From NCBI GenBank assembly GCA_948443845.1, contig CAOJUE010000007.1:1-64000 (forward strand): a stretch of 64,000 bases of DNA. The letters are read 5' to 3'. Both the position numbers and the translations under genes were made by a program. Each line of letters begins with the position of its first letter. Within the stretch, counting starts at the first letter, position 1. Origin of the DNA: an uncultured Eubacteriales bacterium (GTDB taxonomy: Bacteria > Bacillota > Clostridia > TANB77 > CAG-508). The notes beneath the pieces were generated by a model. The model had not been told where the DNA came from. It saw only the letters and a list, made by a program, of their open reading frames with translations, and did not search any database. Of this stretch, positions 28,095 through 36,415 are shown piece by piece.

Positions 28095-28464
28095 ATGGAT
28101 TGGATGATGGTTTTTAAAGCCTTTGTTTTAGGTGGCATTATCTGTATTATTGGTCAGATTTTAATTGATAAAACAAAACTAACACCTGCTCGTATTTTAG
28201 TTACTTATGTGACAGTTGGTGCGATTTTGGGAGGTCTTGGTTGGTATAAATATTTGATTAATTGGGGTGGTTGCGGTGCAACAGTTCCTTTAACTGGTTT
28301 TGGTAATACACTTTCAAAAGGTGCGATTGAAGAATTGAAAAATATGGGATTAATTGGAGCATTTACTGGTGGAATTAAGGCAGCTAGCGGCGGAATTGCT
28401 GCTGCGATTTTCTTCCGGGTATATTGCGTCATTGGTTTCGAAACCGAAAATTAAAAAGCAATAA
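28095..28464 (+). CDS. spoVAE: Stage V sporulation protein AE, read through a +1 CGG site
   Basis: Small membrane component of the dipicolinate channel. ATG 28095 follows AAAGGAGGAAACAAG. The body MVFKAFVLGGIICIIGQILIDKT...GGCGATVPLTGFGNTL is characteristic. Zero frame reads FFRVYCVIGFETEN; skipping C at 28416 gives FFGYIASLVSKPKIKKQ, the expected end, with stop at 28462-28464 (122 residues). The zero-frame product would be only slightly shorter, so this site changes the C terminus rather than truncating the gene grossly. Confidence 0.88.
28416..28418 (+). other. CGG +1 frame-change site 6 (spoVAE)
   Basis: Context TTC-C-GGG-TAT. Skipping C restores IFFGYIASL, the last helix typical of SpoVAE. 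Confidence 0.85.
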
Positions 28465-28501
28465 TTTTAGGAGGACAGGGCTCTGCCCTGTCCTCCTAAA
28501 A
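28465..28501 (+). terminator. Perfect inverted repeat after spoVAE
   Basis: TTTTAGGAGGACAGGGC, loop TCT, then the exact complement, immediately after the stop. A second perfect repeat (CTTAAGAACCA-TCGAC-TGGTTCTTAAG) follows at 28514-28540. Both probably end or attenuate spoVA transcription. Confidence 0.7.
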
Positions 28502-28579
28502 CCACCTTTCCCGCTTAAGAACCATCGACTGGTTCTTAAGAAGCTCCAGTCTTTTTTGGTTACATAGGAGGATTTTGTT

Positions 28580-29290
28580 ATGCAAGATATTTTGAAAGTT
28601 GTTGTTTTGTCGGTTGTGTCGGAGATTGTGTTGTTTGTTTTGACGAAGCTGATGGGAAATAAGGAGATGTCACAACTGAGTATGTTTGATTATATTATTG
28701 GGATTACGATTGGCTCGATTGCTGCGGAGATGGCGACTGCTTTGGAATCGGATTATATGCAACCACTTGTGGCAATGATTGTGTATGCTATTATTGCGAT
28801 TGTGATTTCTTTGGTGTGTACAAAATCGCTGAAGGCTCGTCGCTTTATTTATGGGAATTCTTTGATTTTGATGGACAATGGAAAATTGTATCGAAAAAAT
28901 TTTAAAACAGCTAAACTAGATTTGAATGAATTTTTAGTACAATGCCGCGTAAATGGCTATTTTAATTTGTCTGATGTGAAAACTGCGATTTTGGAATCAA
29001 ATGGAAAAATTAGCTTTTTGCCAAAAAGTGAAAATCGCCCTACAACTCCTAGTGATTTTAATATGGCGCCTTCTCCTGCTACAATCAATGTAAATTTGAT
29101 TTTGGACGGAAGAATTTTATATGAAAACTTAAAAAATTCTGGTCATGATGAAATGTGGCTTCAAAAGCAGTTGGTTTCTCAAGGCTTTGAGAAACCAGAA
29201 CAAATCTTTTTAGCAACACTTGATAACCAGAATCATTTAAGTATTTACGAAAATAACGATTTAAAAAATTCGCACGATTTTTTCGAATAA
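28580..29290 (+). CDS. DUF421/YetF-type membrane protein (copy 1)
   Basis: 236 residues: three N-terminal membrane helices (LLFVLTKLMGNKEMSQLSMFDYIIGITIGSIAAEMA), then a cytoplasmic DUF421 domain with RVNGYFNLSDVKTAILESNGKISFLPKSENRPTTP. Proteins of this family commonly neighbour spoVA genes in Clostridia; the biochemical role is unknown. The gene is intact. It serves as an internal reference for copy 2 at 31561, which needs the CGG shift exactly in the matching VNG turn. Confidence 0.88.
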   Translation: MQDILKVVVLSVVSEIVLFVLTKLMGNKEMSQLSMFDYIIGITIGSIAAEMATALESDYMQPLVAMIVYAIIAIVISLVCTKSLKARRFIYGNSLILMDNGKLYRKNFKTAKLDLNEFLVQCRVNGYFNLSDVKTAILESNGKISFLPKSENRPTTPSDFNMAPSPATINVNLILDGRILYENLKNSGHDEMWLQKQLVSQGFEKPEQIFLATLDNQNHLSIYENNDLKNSHDFFE

Positions 29291-29291
29291 T

Positions 29292-30263
29292 TTATCGAAA
29301 CATCACCAAACTCACAATATAAAGCGCATAAATAAACACAAATGGAATGCCATTTCCCCTTGTCATTTTGTTTTTTTCGCCGACAAATGGAAATAGACTT
29401 AGCATGGCTGTTCCCATAATCAATACAATCATGTATTTATTGTAACTTGTGGCATAATTGATTGGGCACAAAAAGGCAGATGTACCAATGATTAATAAGA
29501 TATTAAATATTTGTGAACCTAAAATATTGCCAATTGCCATATCGGTTTCACCTTTACGAGTTGCTGTGATAGAAGTGATTAATTCTGGCAAACTTGTGCT
29601 AATTGCCACAATCGTCAAACTGATTAATTCTTCACTAATGCCAAACGCTGTCGCAATTGCCACACAGCCATCTACGACAAAATCGCCACCGAATTTCAAG
29701 CCAATAATTCCGATAATTACATTAAAAATCGATTTCAAAATCCCTGCTGTTTCTGTGTTTTCTGGTATTTTTTCGCCAGCCTCTAAGTCAAACTGTTCTC
29801 CTTTTTTTGCCATAATGATATTATAAACAATGTACAAAATGCATAAACCTAATAGCAAAATTCCTTCATTTTTGGTGATTAAATGTGCGTTCTCTGTTCC
29901 TCCATTATTGCATAAGAAAAACAACAAAATCGTCAAACACAAAGTAAGTGGATTTTCTATTAGTCGGCTTTGTTTCTTAAATTCTAATGGTTTGATAATC
30001 GAGCAAATTCCAAGAATCAAAAACATATTAGCAATATTGCTACCAATAATATTTCCGACTGCAATATCCGAATGTCCTTGAAGTGCAGAAGTCACACTTA
30101 CAACAAGTTCTGGCATTGACGTTCCTACGGCAACAATCGTAAGTCCGATAATAATTTCTGGTATGTGAAATCTTTTGGCGATGTTACTCGCTCCGTCCAC
30201 TAAATAATCAGCTCCTTTTACAAGCAGAATAAATCCTAGCGTTATTAATAAAATATTAACCAT
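29292..30263 (-). CDS. Calcium/sodium antiporter (CaCA family, YrbG-like)
   Basis: 323 residues with ten hydrophobic segments in two inverted halves. Each half carries the alpha-repeat signature: VGTSMPELVVSVTSA...GNIIGSNIANMFLI near 50-85 and ISTSLPELITSITATRKG...GNILGSQIFNILLI near 215-260. It exchanges Na+ (or H+) for Ca2+ across the membrane. Start ATG 30263 follows AGAGGGATG. It converges on the DUF421 gene with a one-base gap between stops. Confidence 0.92.
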   Translation of the reverse strand: MVNILLITLGFILLVKGADYLVDGASNIAKRFHIPEIIIGLTIVAVGTSMPELVVSVTSALQGHSDIAVGNIIGSNIANMFLILGICSIIKPLEFKKQSRLIENPLTLCLTILLFFLCNNGGTENAHLITKNEGILLLGLCILYIVYNIIMAKKGEQFDLEAGEKIPENTETAGILKSIFNVIIGIIGLKFGGDFVVDGCVAIATAFGISEELISLTIVAISTSLPELITSITATRKGETDMAIGNILGSQIFNILLIIGTSAFLCPINYATSYNKYMIVLIMGTAMLSLFPFVGEKNKMTRGNGIPFVFIYALYIVSLVMFR

Positions 30264-30304
30264 TTTTCATCCCTCTTTATTTAATATATTTTAAAATTGA
30301 TGTT

Positions 30305-31003
30305 TTATTCATTTACCAAAATAATTTTACTGGCTTCTTCTTTTGACAAATATCCTTGTTTAATCATTTTCCTGACAACTTGTCCTTGACGTTGTCTGGC
30401 AAGTTCTGGATTTTTCGTTGGCGCATAAACAGAAGGGGCATTCGGAATTCCTGCCAGCAGTGTACACTCATACAAACTCATCTCAATTGGTAATTTATCA
30501 AAATAGCCTTGTGACGCATCTTTTACGCAATAATAGCCATCTCCAAAATACGAAGTATTGACATACATCTCAAAAATTTCTTCTTTTGAGCAATTTTTCT
30601 CAAACTCCATTGCCATAAATACTTCTGCAATTTTTCTGGTAAACTTCTTTTCTTGGGTAAAATACACATTCTTCGCTAATTGCTGCGTAATCGTGCTTCC
30701 ACCTTCTTTGAAATCCATTTCTTTGATGTCAATTAAAATGGCTCTCGTAATGCTGATAAAATCAATGCCACAATGCTTAAAGAAGCGTTTATCTTCCACA
30801 GCAATCACAGCATTTATGTAATCTTTTGGCAGTTCCTCATAGGTTGCATAATTTTCATTTGCTTTGATTTGCTGAATTTTATCTTCTATGCTCATTTCCC
30901 CAATCGCTTGGGCGTATAAGTCGTATCCTTGTTTGATAAAATATCCTGCTATCGCAACTACTATGATAATTAGTAAAAACATTATTCTCTTTAGTAATTT
31001 CAT
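30305..31003 (-). CDS. Monofunctional peptidoglycan glycosyltransferase (GT51)
   Basis: 232 residues: an N-terminal membrane anchor, then only a GT51 domain with EDKRFFKHCGID (catalytic Glu), GGSTITQQLAKNVYF, the KIAEVFMAMEFEKN and EMYVNTSYFGDGYYC blocks. It polymerises lipid II into glycan strands but has no transpeptidase domain. ATG 31003 follows AAAGGAGAAAT. It stands alone, downstream of the DUF4363/DUF421 pair. Confidence 0.92.
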   Translation of the reverse strand: MKLLKRIMFLLIIIVVAIAGYFIKQGYDLYAQAIGEMSIEDKIQQIKANENYATYEELPKDYINAVIAVEDKRFFKHCGIDFISITRAILIDIKEMDFKEGGSTITQQLAKNVYFTQEKKFTRKIAEVFMAMEFEKNCSKEEIFEMYVNTSYFGDGYYCVKDASQGYFDKLPIEMSLYECTLLAGIPNAPSVYAPTKNPELARQRQGQVVRKMIKQGYLSKEEASKIILVNE

Positions 31004-31100
31004 TTATTTCTCCTTTTTAAGAACCGTATTTTTGTATTATATCTTTTTTTGAAGTTTTTTACAAGATAGTTTGAAAATTTTTCTTCCTTTTTTTAATAAG

Positions 31101-31130
31101 GCAAAAAAACCTTCTAACCGAAGGTTTTGC
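31101..31130 (-). terminator. Terminator after the DUF4363-like gene
   Basis: AAAACCTTCGGTTAGAAGGTTTTTTT on the minus strand (imperfect stem with T run), ten bases past the stop at 31140. Confidence 0.8.
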
Positions 31131-31139
31131 GTAATATTT

Positions 31140-31529
31140 TTAAAATATATTTTTCCATTTCAACTGATTTTTTTCCTCAATATGCTCTAACATAAATTTT
31201 AAGTCTGCAATATTTTCCAAAATGTCTTCTGTTTCATCTGTCTCAAAATTAATTTCGATAAGTGCAATATCATTGGTAACTTTTTCCAGTTCGTTATGTT
31301 CTACAAATAAAGCCAACCTTTCCGTTTTCTCTTTCCATTTTCCTTGTAAATCGTAAAATTCTTCTTGTGCTTCTGATTCCTGATTTTCCTTGACTTTATT
31401 TTCAATGCTTATTACGCCATCTTTCATCCACTTCGTTGCTTCTCCAAGACTTTTGCTGGTTAGATATTCCATTAAAAAAACAAATCCTAAAATAATAATT
31501 ATAATGATATATTCTCTTAAAAATCTCAT
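31140..31529 (-). CDS. DUF4363-like membrane-anchored protein
   Basis: 129 residues: one N-terminal membrane helix (MRFLREYIIIIIILGFVFLMEYL), then an acidic helical extracytoplasmic domain (KMKDGVISIENKVKE-type, ALIEINFETDETEDILENIADLKFMLEHI). Such proteins typically follow DUF421 genes in Clostridia, as here. Start ATG 31529 (MRFLRE) follows AAGGAGAAAAC; the longer frame begins inside the preceding gene and palindrome. The function is unknown. Confidence 0.78.
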   Translation of the reverse strand: MRFLREYIIIIIILGFVFLMEYLTSKSLGEATKWMKDGVISIENKVKENQESEAQEEFYDLQGKWKEKTERLALFVEHNELEKVTNDIALIEINFETDETEDILENIADLKFMLEHIEEKNQLKWKNIF

Positions 31530-31547
31530 GTTTTCTCCTTGTTTTTT

Positions 31548-31565
31548 GGGCATAGTGCCCCTACG
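31548..31565. repeat. Short GGGCA...TGCCC palindrome
   Basis: GGGCA-TAG-TGCCCCTACG, a member of the dispersed palindrome family, lies between the DUF421 copy 2 stop and the DUF4363-like gene. Confidence 0.5.
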
Positions 31566-32230
31566 ATTTTTTTTGACAGAAAATACTGCCATTTCCGCTG
31601 ATAACGACTACCAGGGCATCTTCTGGACGCATATTGAATTTCGCAACTTGTTTTTTTAGCCAATTGTAATCTTTGCCAAGTTTGACTAAATTGTCCGTCA
31701 AAATTTTTCCATCAATAACCAAATCATAAGACATTCCAACATATTCTGGTTCCATGCCGAAATCTTCTGGCGTCGTTCCTCGCTTGTTTGGCTTAGGAAT
31801 GACAGTAATTTGTCCACTTGTTTCCAAAATCGCATATTCAACATCTTCTAAATTGTAAGATCCGATTAACACGCAAACGCGATTCTAATTCTGTAATCGT
31901 AAAATTTTCTTTACGCATGGCTTTTTCGTCGATTTTTCCTCGAAAAATTAAAATTCTAGGTTTTCCACAAATAACTTCTCGAATGCGGATACTTTTTAAA
32001 TTAATCATTGAAATCACAATATGCATCATGAGTAATCCTAAAATGGGAATAATACCATACAATATCGGAATTCCGGTTTCAGACATCGGCATCGTCGCCA
32101 AATCCGCAATCATAATGGAAATGACTAACTCAAATGGTTGTAATTGGCTAATTTCTCTTTTCCCCATAAAACGCATCACGATTAAGACCAAAAGATAAAG
32201 AAAAATCGTCCTTACAAAGATAAGTATCAT
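31561..32230 (-). CDS. DUF421/YetF-type membrane protein (copy 2), read through a +1 CGG site
   Basis: About 222 residues after joining. The first part has three membrane helices (FLYLLVLIVMRFMGKREISQLQPFELVISIMIADLATMPM). Zero frame collapses after RVN; skipping C at 31864 gives VNGSYNLEDVEYAILETSGQITVIPKPNKRGTTPEDFG to a normal end. The intact copy at 28580 reads VNGYFNLSDVKTAILESNG at the same place, so the glycine and new frame are confirmed by a paralog in the same window. ATG 32230 is the natural start. Confidence 0.88.
31862..31864 (-). other. CGG +1 frame-change site 7 (DUF421 copy 2)
   Basis: Context AAT-C-GGA-TCT. The local paralog at 28580 has VNG-YFNL where this gives VNG-SYNL after skipping C. 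Confidence 0.9.
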
Positions 32231-32394
32231 ATTTTAAACCTCATTTTACAAAAATTTATATGAATATTTTTCGCAAAATTTATCAAAATATACTTATAAA
32301 ATATTTATATTCATAAGTATTTTGTTAAAATAAAATATCGTCATAAAATAAATTTTTAAAATAGACGTGTTTTTACCAAGGAGGTTATTTGAAA

Positions 32395-32772
32395 ATGGAT
32401 AACAATTCAAGTACGCAGTCTAGCAATAGTACCATGGGTGCTGTAGGTCAAGTAATCGGTAGATTTGTTGTAGCAGCCATTATTCTTGGAATTACTGCCT
32501 TTTTCACACCAAATTTCACAATTAGTAATTGGTGGAGTTTAGGTTTGGCAGCAATTGTTTTGAGTGTTATGGATTATTTAATTGTAAAATTTACAGGATT
32601 ACACGCAATGGCCTTTGGTAAAGGTTTTGTTGGATTTGTATTGGCAGTTGTTACATTATATGTAACACAGTTTTTAGTTGCTGGTTACTCAATCACTTGG
32701 ATGGCAGCCATTATTGGCGCTTTAATTTATGGTGTGATTGATTATATATTGCCTGGAGAGCAGGGAGTATAG
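32395..32772 (+). CDS. Small multi-spanning membrane protein (phage-holin-like family)
   Basis: About 125 residues: a Ser/Asn-rich N terminus, then four hydrophobic segments (VVAAIILGITAFF, SLGLAAIVLSVMDYLIV, GFVLAVVTLYVTQFLV, MAAIIGALIYGVIDYIL). The layout matches proteins annotated as phage holin family in Firmicutes, although nothing phage-like is nearby. Starts ATG 32395 or TTG 32389 both follow AAGGAGG. Its own terminator follows. Confidence 0.72.
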   Translation: MDNNSSTQSSNSTMGAVGQVIGRFVVAAIILGITAFFTPNFTISNWWSLGLAAIVLSVMDYLIVKFTGLHAMAFGKGFVGFVLAVVTLYVTQFLVAGYSITWMAAIIGALIYGVIDYILPGEQGV

Positions 32773-32783
32773 TAAATTAGCGA

Positions 32784-32821
32784 AAAGAAATAACTTAAGA
32801 GCATTCTTAAGTTATTTCTTT
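32784..32821 (+). terminator. Terminator after the holin-like gene
   Basis: AAAGAAATAACTTAAGA-GCAT-TCTTAAGTTATTTCTTT perfect inverted repeat, ten bases after the stop, ending in a T-rich run. Confidence 0.88.
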
Positions 32822-32892
32822 TATAATATTCTAATTTATATAACTGTTTTTAGACCAAAAATATATTTTATAGCCGCATGATTTCTAAAATA

Positions 32893-33168
32893 CTAGGCAA
32901 ATTTAAGTCCTCCATTTCTGGCATATTTAAAGAATATGTGAGCGCCACGCTCTACGATTTGTCTAAATTCTTCTATTTCTTGATCTGTATAATTTCCATC
33001 TTTTTCCACAATTTCATAACTTGGAAGTTCAAAAACTACTGTATCAAAACCTTTTTCGGTAGGTCTTTCAAAAGATATTCTTATATATTCTTCACCATTT
33101 TCTTTTTTTCTAATGTCTGAAAACACAACTTCTGTTTCATCCGGATATTTGCAAAGTGTATATACCAT
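32893..33168 (-). CDS. Small acidic protein of unknown function
   Basis: 91 residues, rich in Glu, Lys and aromatic residues (VYTLCKYPDETEVVFSD, SFERPTEKGFDTVVFELPSYEIVEKDG, IEEFRQIVERGAHIFFKYARNGG). I see no membrane segment or recognised motif. I start at ATG 33168; a GTG nine bases upstream sits too close to the GGGAG site. A strong promoter (33256-33284) drives it. Confidence 0.65.
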   Translation of the reverse strand: MVYTLCKYPDETEVVFSDIRKKENGEEYIRISFERPTEKGFDTVVFELPSYEIVEKDGNYTDQEIEEFRQIVERGAHIFFKYARNGGLKFA

Positions 33169-33255
33169 TTTTATCACTCTCCCTACTGGATTTATTATAT
33201 TTTTTAATTTTATCTATCCATATTTTATTCAAATTTTAACTTTTTAAGCCTTACT

Positions 33256-33284
33256 ATTATACCACATTTTCTTAGGCTTGTCAA
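33256..33284 (-). promoter_or_regulatory. Consensus sigma-A promoter of the small acidic gene
   Basis: TTGACA (33279-33284), 17 bases, TATAAT (33256-33261): a perfect consensus, reading leftward. Confidence 0.85.
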
Positions 33285-33285
33285 C

Positions 33286-33314
33286 TTGACATAATCTTGA
33301 AAATATGATATAAT
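33286..33314 (+). promoter_or_regulatory. Consensus sigma-A promoter facing right, antisense to the deacetylase 3' end
   Basis: TTGACA (33286-33291), 17 bases, TATAAT (33309-33314). Its -35 box abuts that of the leftward promoter, forming TGTCAA-C-TTGACA. No plus-strand gene follows; transcripts would run antisense into the deacetylase gene. Confidence 0.7.
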
Positions 33315-33341
33315 ATAAGGTTAGCCCTTTGTAATTTATCT

Positions 33342-34290
33342 TTAAAATATTTCATAAAAATTCTTAAAAACATACCCCTGCTCTCGCAAATACGCAATAA
33401 CCGTCGGCAACGTCTCTGCTGTGTAAGATTTGTCGCTGGCGTCATGCATTAGCACAATGATACTTCCGGTCACCTTGCATGGTTTCTTGCAAACAGCCCA
33501 TTAATGCTTCTGGCGTGGTTTTTCCTTCGGCGTCTCCTGTTAGGCAATTCCAGTTGGTATAGTTGACACCATAATTTCGCAATAATTCTTTGGCTTCTGC
33601 CTTGACGCCTGCATATCTTCCTCCACTCGAACCACCAGGGAAACGGAAAAGATACGAATTATACGCTTGATTATTGAGTGCATTTCGAATCGCATTTTCA
33701 CATTTTACGTATTCTTCAAAAACCGTATCTTTGGACGTATAAATCTGCGAATATTTATGGGAATAGCCGTGATTGGCAATATAATGTCCTTCGTCGTATT
33801 CACGTTTTAGCAAATCTGGATAGAGTTCCACCCTGCTTCCTAGCACAAAAAAGGTTGCTGGTACGTTTTCTTGTTTTAAAATATCTAAAACTTGTGGTGT
33901 GATATTTTTCGATGGTCCATCATCAAAAGTAAGATAGGCTACTTTTTCTTCGGAATAGTAAATATTGGTAATTTGTTCTTGTGCATTTGGATTTGCTTTC
34001 GGAACAAATTTGGTTTTGATTTGTTCAAAATCGTGTTTGGCAATTTGCATATGCTTTTTTTCTGGAACGATTTCGTTTTGGGTTTGATTGGAATTTGGAT
34101 TATTATTTGCCAAATCCGCATTTTCCTTATTTTTAGATTTAACTGACACGATAATACTAATCGTCATCACAATCACACAGCACAGGATAATAACCCCGCA
34201 TATCATCGCTTTTTTGCGCACACGAGTTTTGGTTATCATTTCTTCGGTTAGGTTGTTTTCTTCATTTTCATCATCTATATCATATAACAT
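33342..34290 (-). CDS. Polysaccharide deacetylase, read through a +1 CGG site
   Basis: Membrane-anchored NodB-type deacetylase, about 315 residues joined. There is a cytoplasmic start, a membrane helix (ICGVIILCCVIVMTISIIV) and a linker, then LTFDDGPS (metal Asp pair), NHGYSHKY (metal His pair) and RFPGGSSG. Zero frame ends GDRKYHCANA; skipping C at 33468 gives GDGSIIVLMHDASDKSYTAETLPTVIAYLREQGY, the last catalytic strand with the conserved LMHD, and ends at 33342. Without the shift the essential C-terminal His motif is missing. It probably deacetylates peptidoglycan or a surface glycan. Confidence 0.88.
33466..33468 (-). other. CGG +1 frame-change site 8 (polysaccharide deacetylase)
   Basis: Context GAC-C-GGA-AGT. 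Skipping C gives GSIIVLMHDAS, the conserved final motif of NodB-type enzymes. Confidence 0.9.
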
Positions 34291-34391
34291 TTTATTTCCT
34301 CTATTATATTATATTATATTACATTTTCAAAATTTTTCAACACAAAATGAGAATTTTTTATTTTTGTTTTCTTCCCAATGAAAAAAGCCCC

Positions 34392-34610
34392 TTATAGGGC
34401 TAATTCCAGCATTAATTCCAGCACTTTTATATCGCAAAAGCAATATAAGGCAACACCTACAATAATAATGATAGTAAGTATTATGAAGTATCCTAAGGAC
34501 CAAATGATTGCGTTTTTGTTATCAATCATATTGCCTGCTACATACACAACTGCAATGATAAATACACAAATAATAAACGAGATACCGATTTTCATAATGC
34601 TAATTTCCAT
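34392..34610 (-). CDS. Small two-helix membrane protein
   Basis: 72 residues with two long hydrophobic helices (IGISFIICVFIIAVVYVAGNMI and SLGYFIILTIIIIVGVALYCF) joined by a polar loop (DNKNAIIW). ATG 34610 follows AAGGAGGAAAGACT, and a consensus promoter lies upstream. No family is recognised. Confidence 0.72.
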   Translation of the reverse strand: MEISIMKIGISFIICVFIIAVVYVAGNMIDNKNAIIWSLGYFIILTIIIIVGVALYCFCDIKVLELMLELAL

Positions 34611-34657
34611 AGTCTTTCCTCCTTAGGCTTTTATATAATTAAAATGCTTCTATTTTA

Positions 34658-34686
34658 ATTATATACCTTTTTACATAAAATGTCAA
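34658..34686 (-). promoter_or_regulatory. Consensus sigma-A promoter of the two-helix membrane gene
   Basis: TTGACA (34681-34686), 17 bases, TATAAT (34658-34663). Confidence 0.82.
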
Positions 34687-34691
34687 CTTTT

Positions 34692-36098
34692 TTAAAAAAT
34701 CTTCTCAAAACTATCCTTATGTACTTCCTTTGGCACTTCTACCGGATATTTGTCGGTAAAACAGCCTTCGCAGAAACTTTTCATGTTGGAATTTTCGGCA
34801 ATTTTTCTTAAATTTTCCAAACTCAAATATTCCAACGAATCCACGCCAATTTGCTGACGAATTTCTTCGACCGTTTTATGCCTTGCAATCAAACCATCTT
34901 CGTCTGTCACATCCGTTCCAAAATAGCATCTTCCAATAAATGGCGGAGCAGCAATTCTTAGGTGAATCTCTTTCACGCCTGCCCTTCTTAAAATGCTGAC
35001 TAATCTCGTTATCGTCGTTCCTCTTACAATCGAATCGTCGATTAAAACAATTCTTTTGCCTTTAATATTTTGCTTCAACGGATTTAATTTTAAAACAACT
35101 TGTTTTTTTCTTTCATTTTGTGTGGATTGAATAAACGTCCTTCCTATATATTTACTTTTCACAAACGCCATTCCATACGGAATTTTCGATTCTTTCGAGT
35201 ACCCAAGCGCCGCATCCAATCCAGAATCTGGTACACCAGCCACAAAATCTGCGTCTACTGGTGCTTGCATACTTAAATAGCGCCCTGTTTCTTCACGGAA
35301 TTTATGAACACTGTAACCATCAATTATGGAATCTGGTCTTGAAAAATAGACATATTCAAAAATGCATAAACCGTCTTTTTCAGTCGTTCGAAAGTTTTTG
35401 GTGGTCATTTCATTGTTATAAAGCGTCACTACTTCTCCTGGCTGAATGTCGCGGACGAATTCCGCTCCTAAAATATCTAAAGCGCAACTTTCGGAAGAAA
35501 AAATGTAATCTCCATCTAATTTTCCCATGCACAATGGGCGAAATCCATAGGGGTCTCTGACGGCAATGAGTTTTCTAGAGCTCATCACTAATAGTGAATA
35601 CGCTCCTTTGATATATTTCATCGCATTGAAAACGGCGTCTTCAATGGAATGTGTTTTTAATCTTTCACGGGCAATGATGTAGGCAATGACTTCTGTATCA
35701 CTGGTGGAATTGAAAATCGCACCGTTTTCTTCTAATTCTGCTCGTAACTGCGCAGTATTGGTAAGATTTCCATTGTGGACAATGCATAAATTTCCTTTTT
35801 TGTATCGTGAAACAATGGGTTGGGCATTTTCCTTTTTAGCGCAACCAGTGGTTGAATAGCGAACATGTCCAATTCCGATTTTTCCTTTTGGCAAATCGCG
35901 TATTACAGAATTAGTAAACACATCAGAAACAAGCCCCACATCTTTATGACAAGTAATGACTCCGCCATTATTAATTGCCATTCCGCAGGATTCTTCCCCT
36001 CTATGTTGCAAGCTTGATAGTCCTACGCAGATTGGAAATACTAAATCTTGTTCATTTTTATTCGAATATACTCCAAAAACTCCACATTCTTCTTTCAT
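34692..36098 (-). CDS. purF: Amidophosphoribosyltransferase
   Basis: First committed enzyme of purine synthesis: PRPP plus glutamine to phosphoribosylamine. 468 residues: the mature N-terminal nucleophile follows a short propeptide (MKEE-CGVFGVYS), GHVRYSTTG and HNGNLTN belong to the glutaminase half, and VLIDDSIVRGTT is the PRPP-binding loop. Late cysteines (CYFGTD, CEGCF) fit the iron-sulphur type. Start ATG 36098 follows GGAGAAG; the in-frame ATG at 36131 lacks a site. It appears monocistronic, away from other pur genes. Confidence 0.94.
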   Translation of the reverse strand: MKEECGVFGVYSNKNEQDLVFPICVGLSSLQHRGEESCGMAINNGGVITCHKDVGLVSDVFTNSVIRDLPKGKIGIGHVRYSTTGCAKKENAQPIVSRYKKGNLCIVHNGNLTNTAQLRAELEENGAIFNSTSDTEVIAYIIARERLKTHSIEDAVFNAMKYIKGAYSLLVMSSRKLIAVRDPYGFRPLCMGKLDGDYIFSSESCALDILGAEFVRDIQPGEVVTLYNNEMTTKNFRTTEKDGLCIFEYVYFSRPDSIIDGYSVHKFREETGRYLSMQAPVDADFVAGVPDSGLDAALGYSKESKIPYGMAFVKSKYIGRTFIQSTQNERKKQVVLKLNPLKQNIKGKRIVLIDDSIVRGTTITRLVSILRRAGVKEIHLRIAAPPFIGRCYFGTDVTDEDGLIARHKTVEEIRQQIGVDSLEYLSLENLRKIAENSNMKSFCEGCFTDKYPVEVPKEVHKDSFEKIF

Positions 36099-36158
36099 TT
36101 TCTTCTCCATAAAAAATAATTTAGAAACCAAACAAAAATAGCTTAGTTCCTAAATTTA

Positions 36159-36186
36159 TTATAGCTTTTTTTTTTTGTTTCGTCAA
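36159..36186 (-). promoter_or_regulatory. Sigma-A-like promoter of purF
   Basis: TTGACG (36181-36186), 16 bases consisting mostly of A on the minus strand, TATAAT (36159-36164). I saw no purine riboswitch in the short leader. Confidence 0.65.
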
Positions 36187-36218
36187 GATAAATTTCGAAT
36201 GATGTCGATTTTTTGTCG

Positions 36219-36398
36219 TTACTCTTGTAATTTTTTTCGAATCATTTTTAGCGCTTTTTCTCTTGGAACAACAATCACATGTTCACAACCAAGACATTTG
36301 AATTTGAAATCAACACCCACTCGCGTGATTTCCCATTTTTTGCTCCCACAAGGATGCTGTTTTTTCATCTCGATTTTATCACCTATACTATATTCCAT
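36219..36398 (-). CDS. DUF951 family small protein
   Basis: 59 residues: MEYSIGDKIEMKKQHPCGSKKWEITRVGVDFKFKC-LGCEHVIVVPREKALKM. The HPCG, W and KCLGC-type cysteine pattern identifies DUF951, a small conserved Firmicutes protein with a likely zinc site and unknown role. ATG 36398 follows AGAGGAAAAA. It lies 18 bases downstream of the gltX stop and may be co-transcribed with it. Confidence 0.88.
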   Translation of the reverse strand: MEYSIGDKIEMKKQHPCGSKKWEITRVGVDFKFKCLGCEHVIVVPREKALKMIRKKLQE

Positions 36399-36415
36399 TT
36401 TTTCCTCTTAGTAAC

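Noticed and set aside
32395..32772. Prophage remnant because of the holin-like protein
   Set aside because: No other phage gene, attachment repeat or integrase is nearby; this protein type is also chromosomal in many Firmicutes.
36099..36218. Purine riboswitch upstream of purF
   Set aside because: The leader is only about 60 bases and shows no three-way junction or conserved loop sequence.
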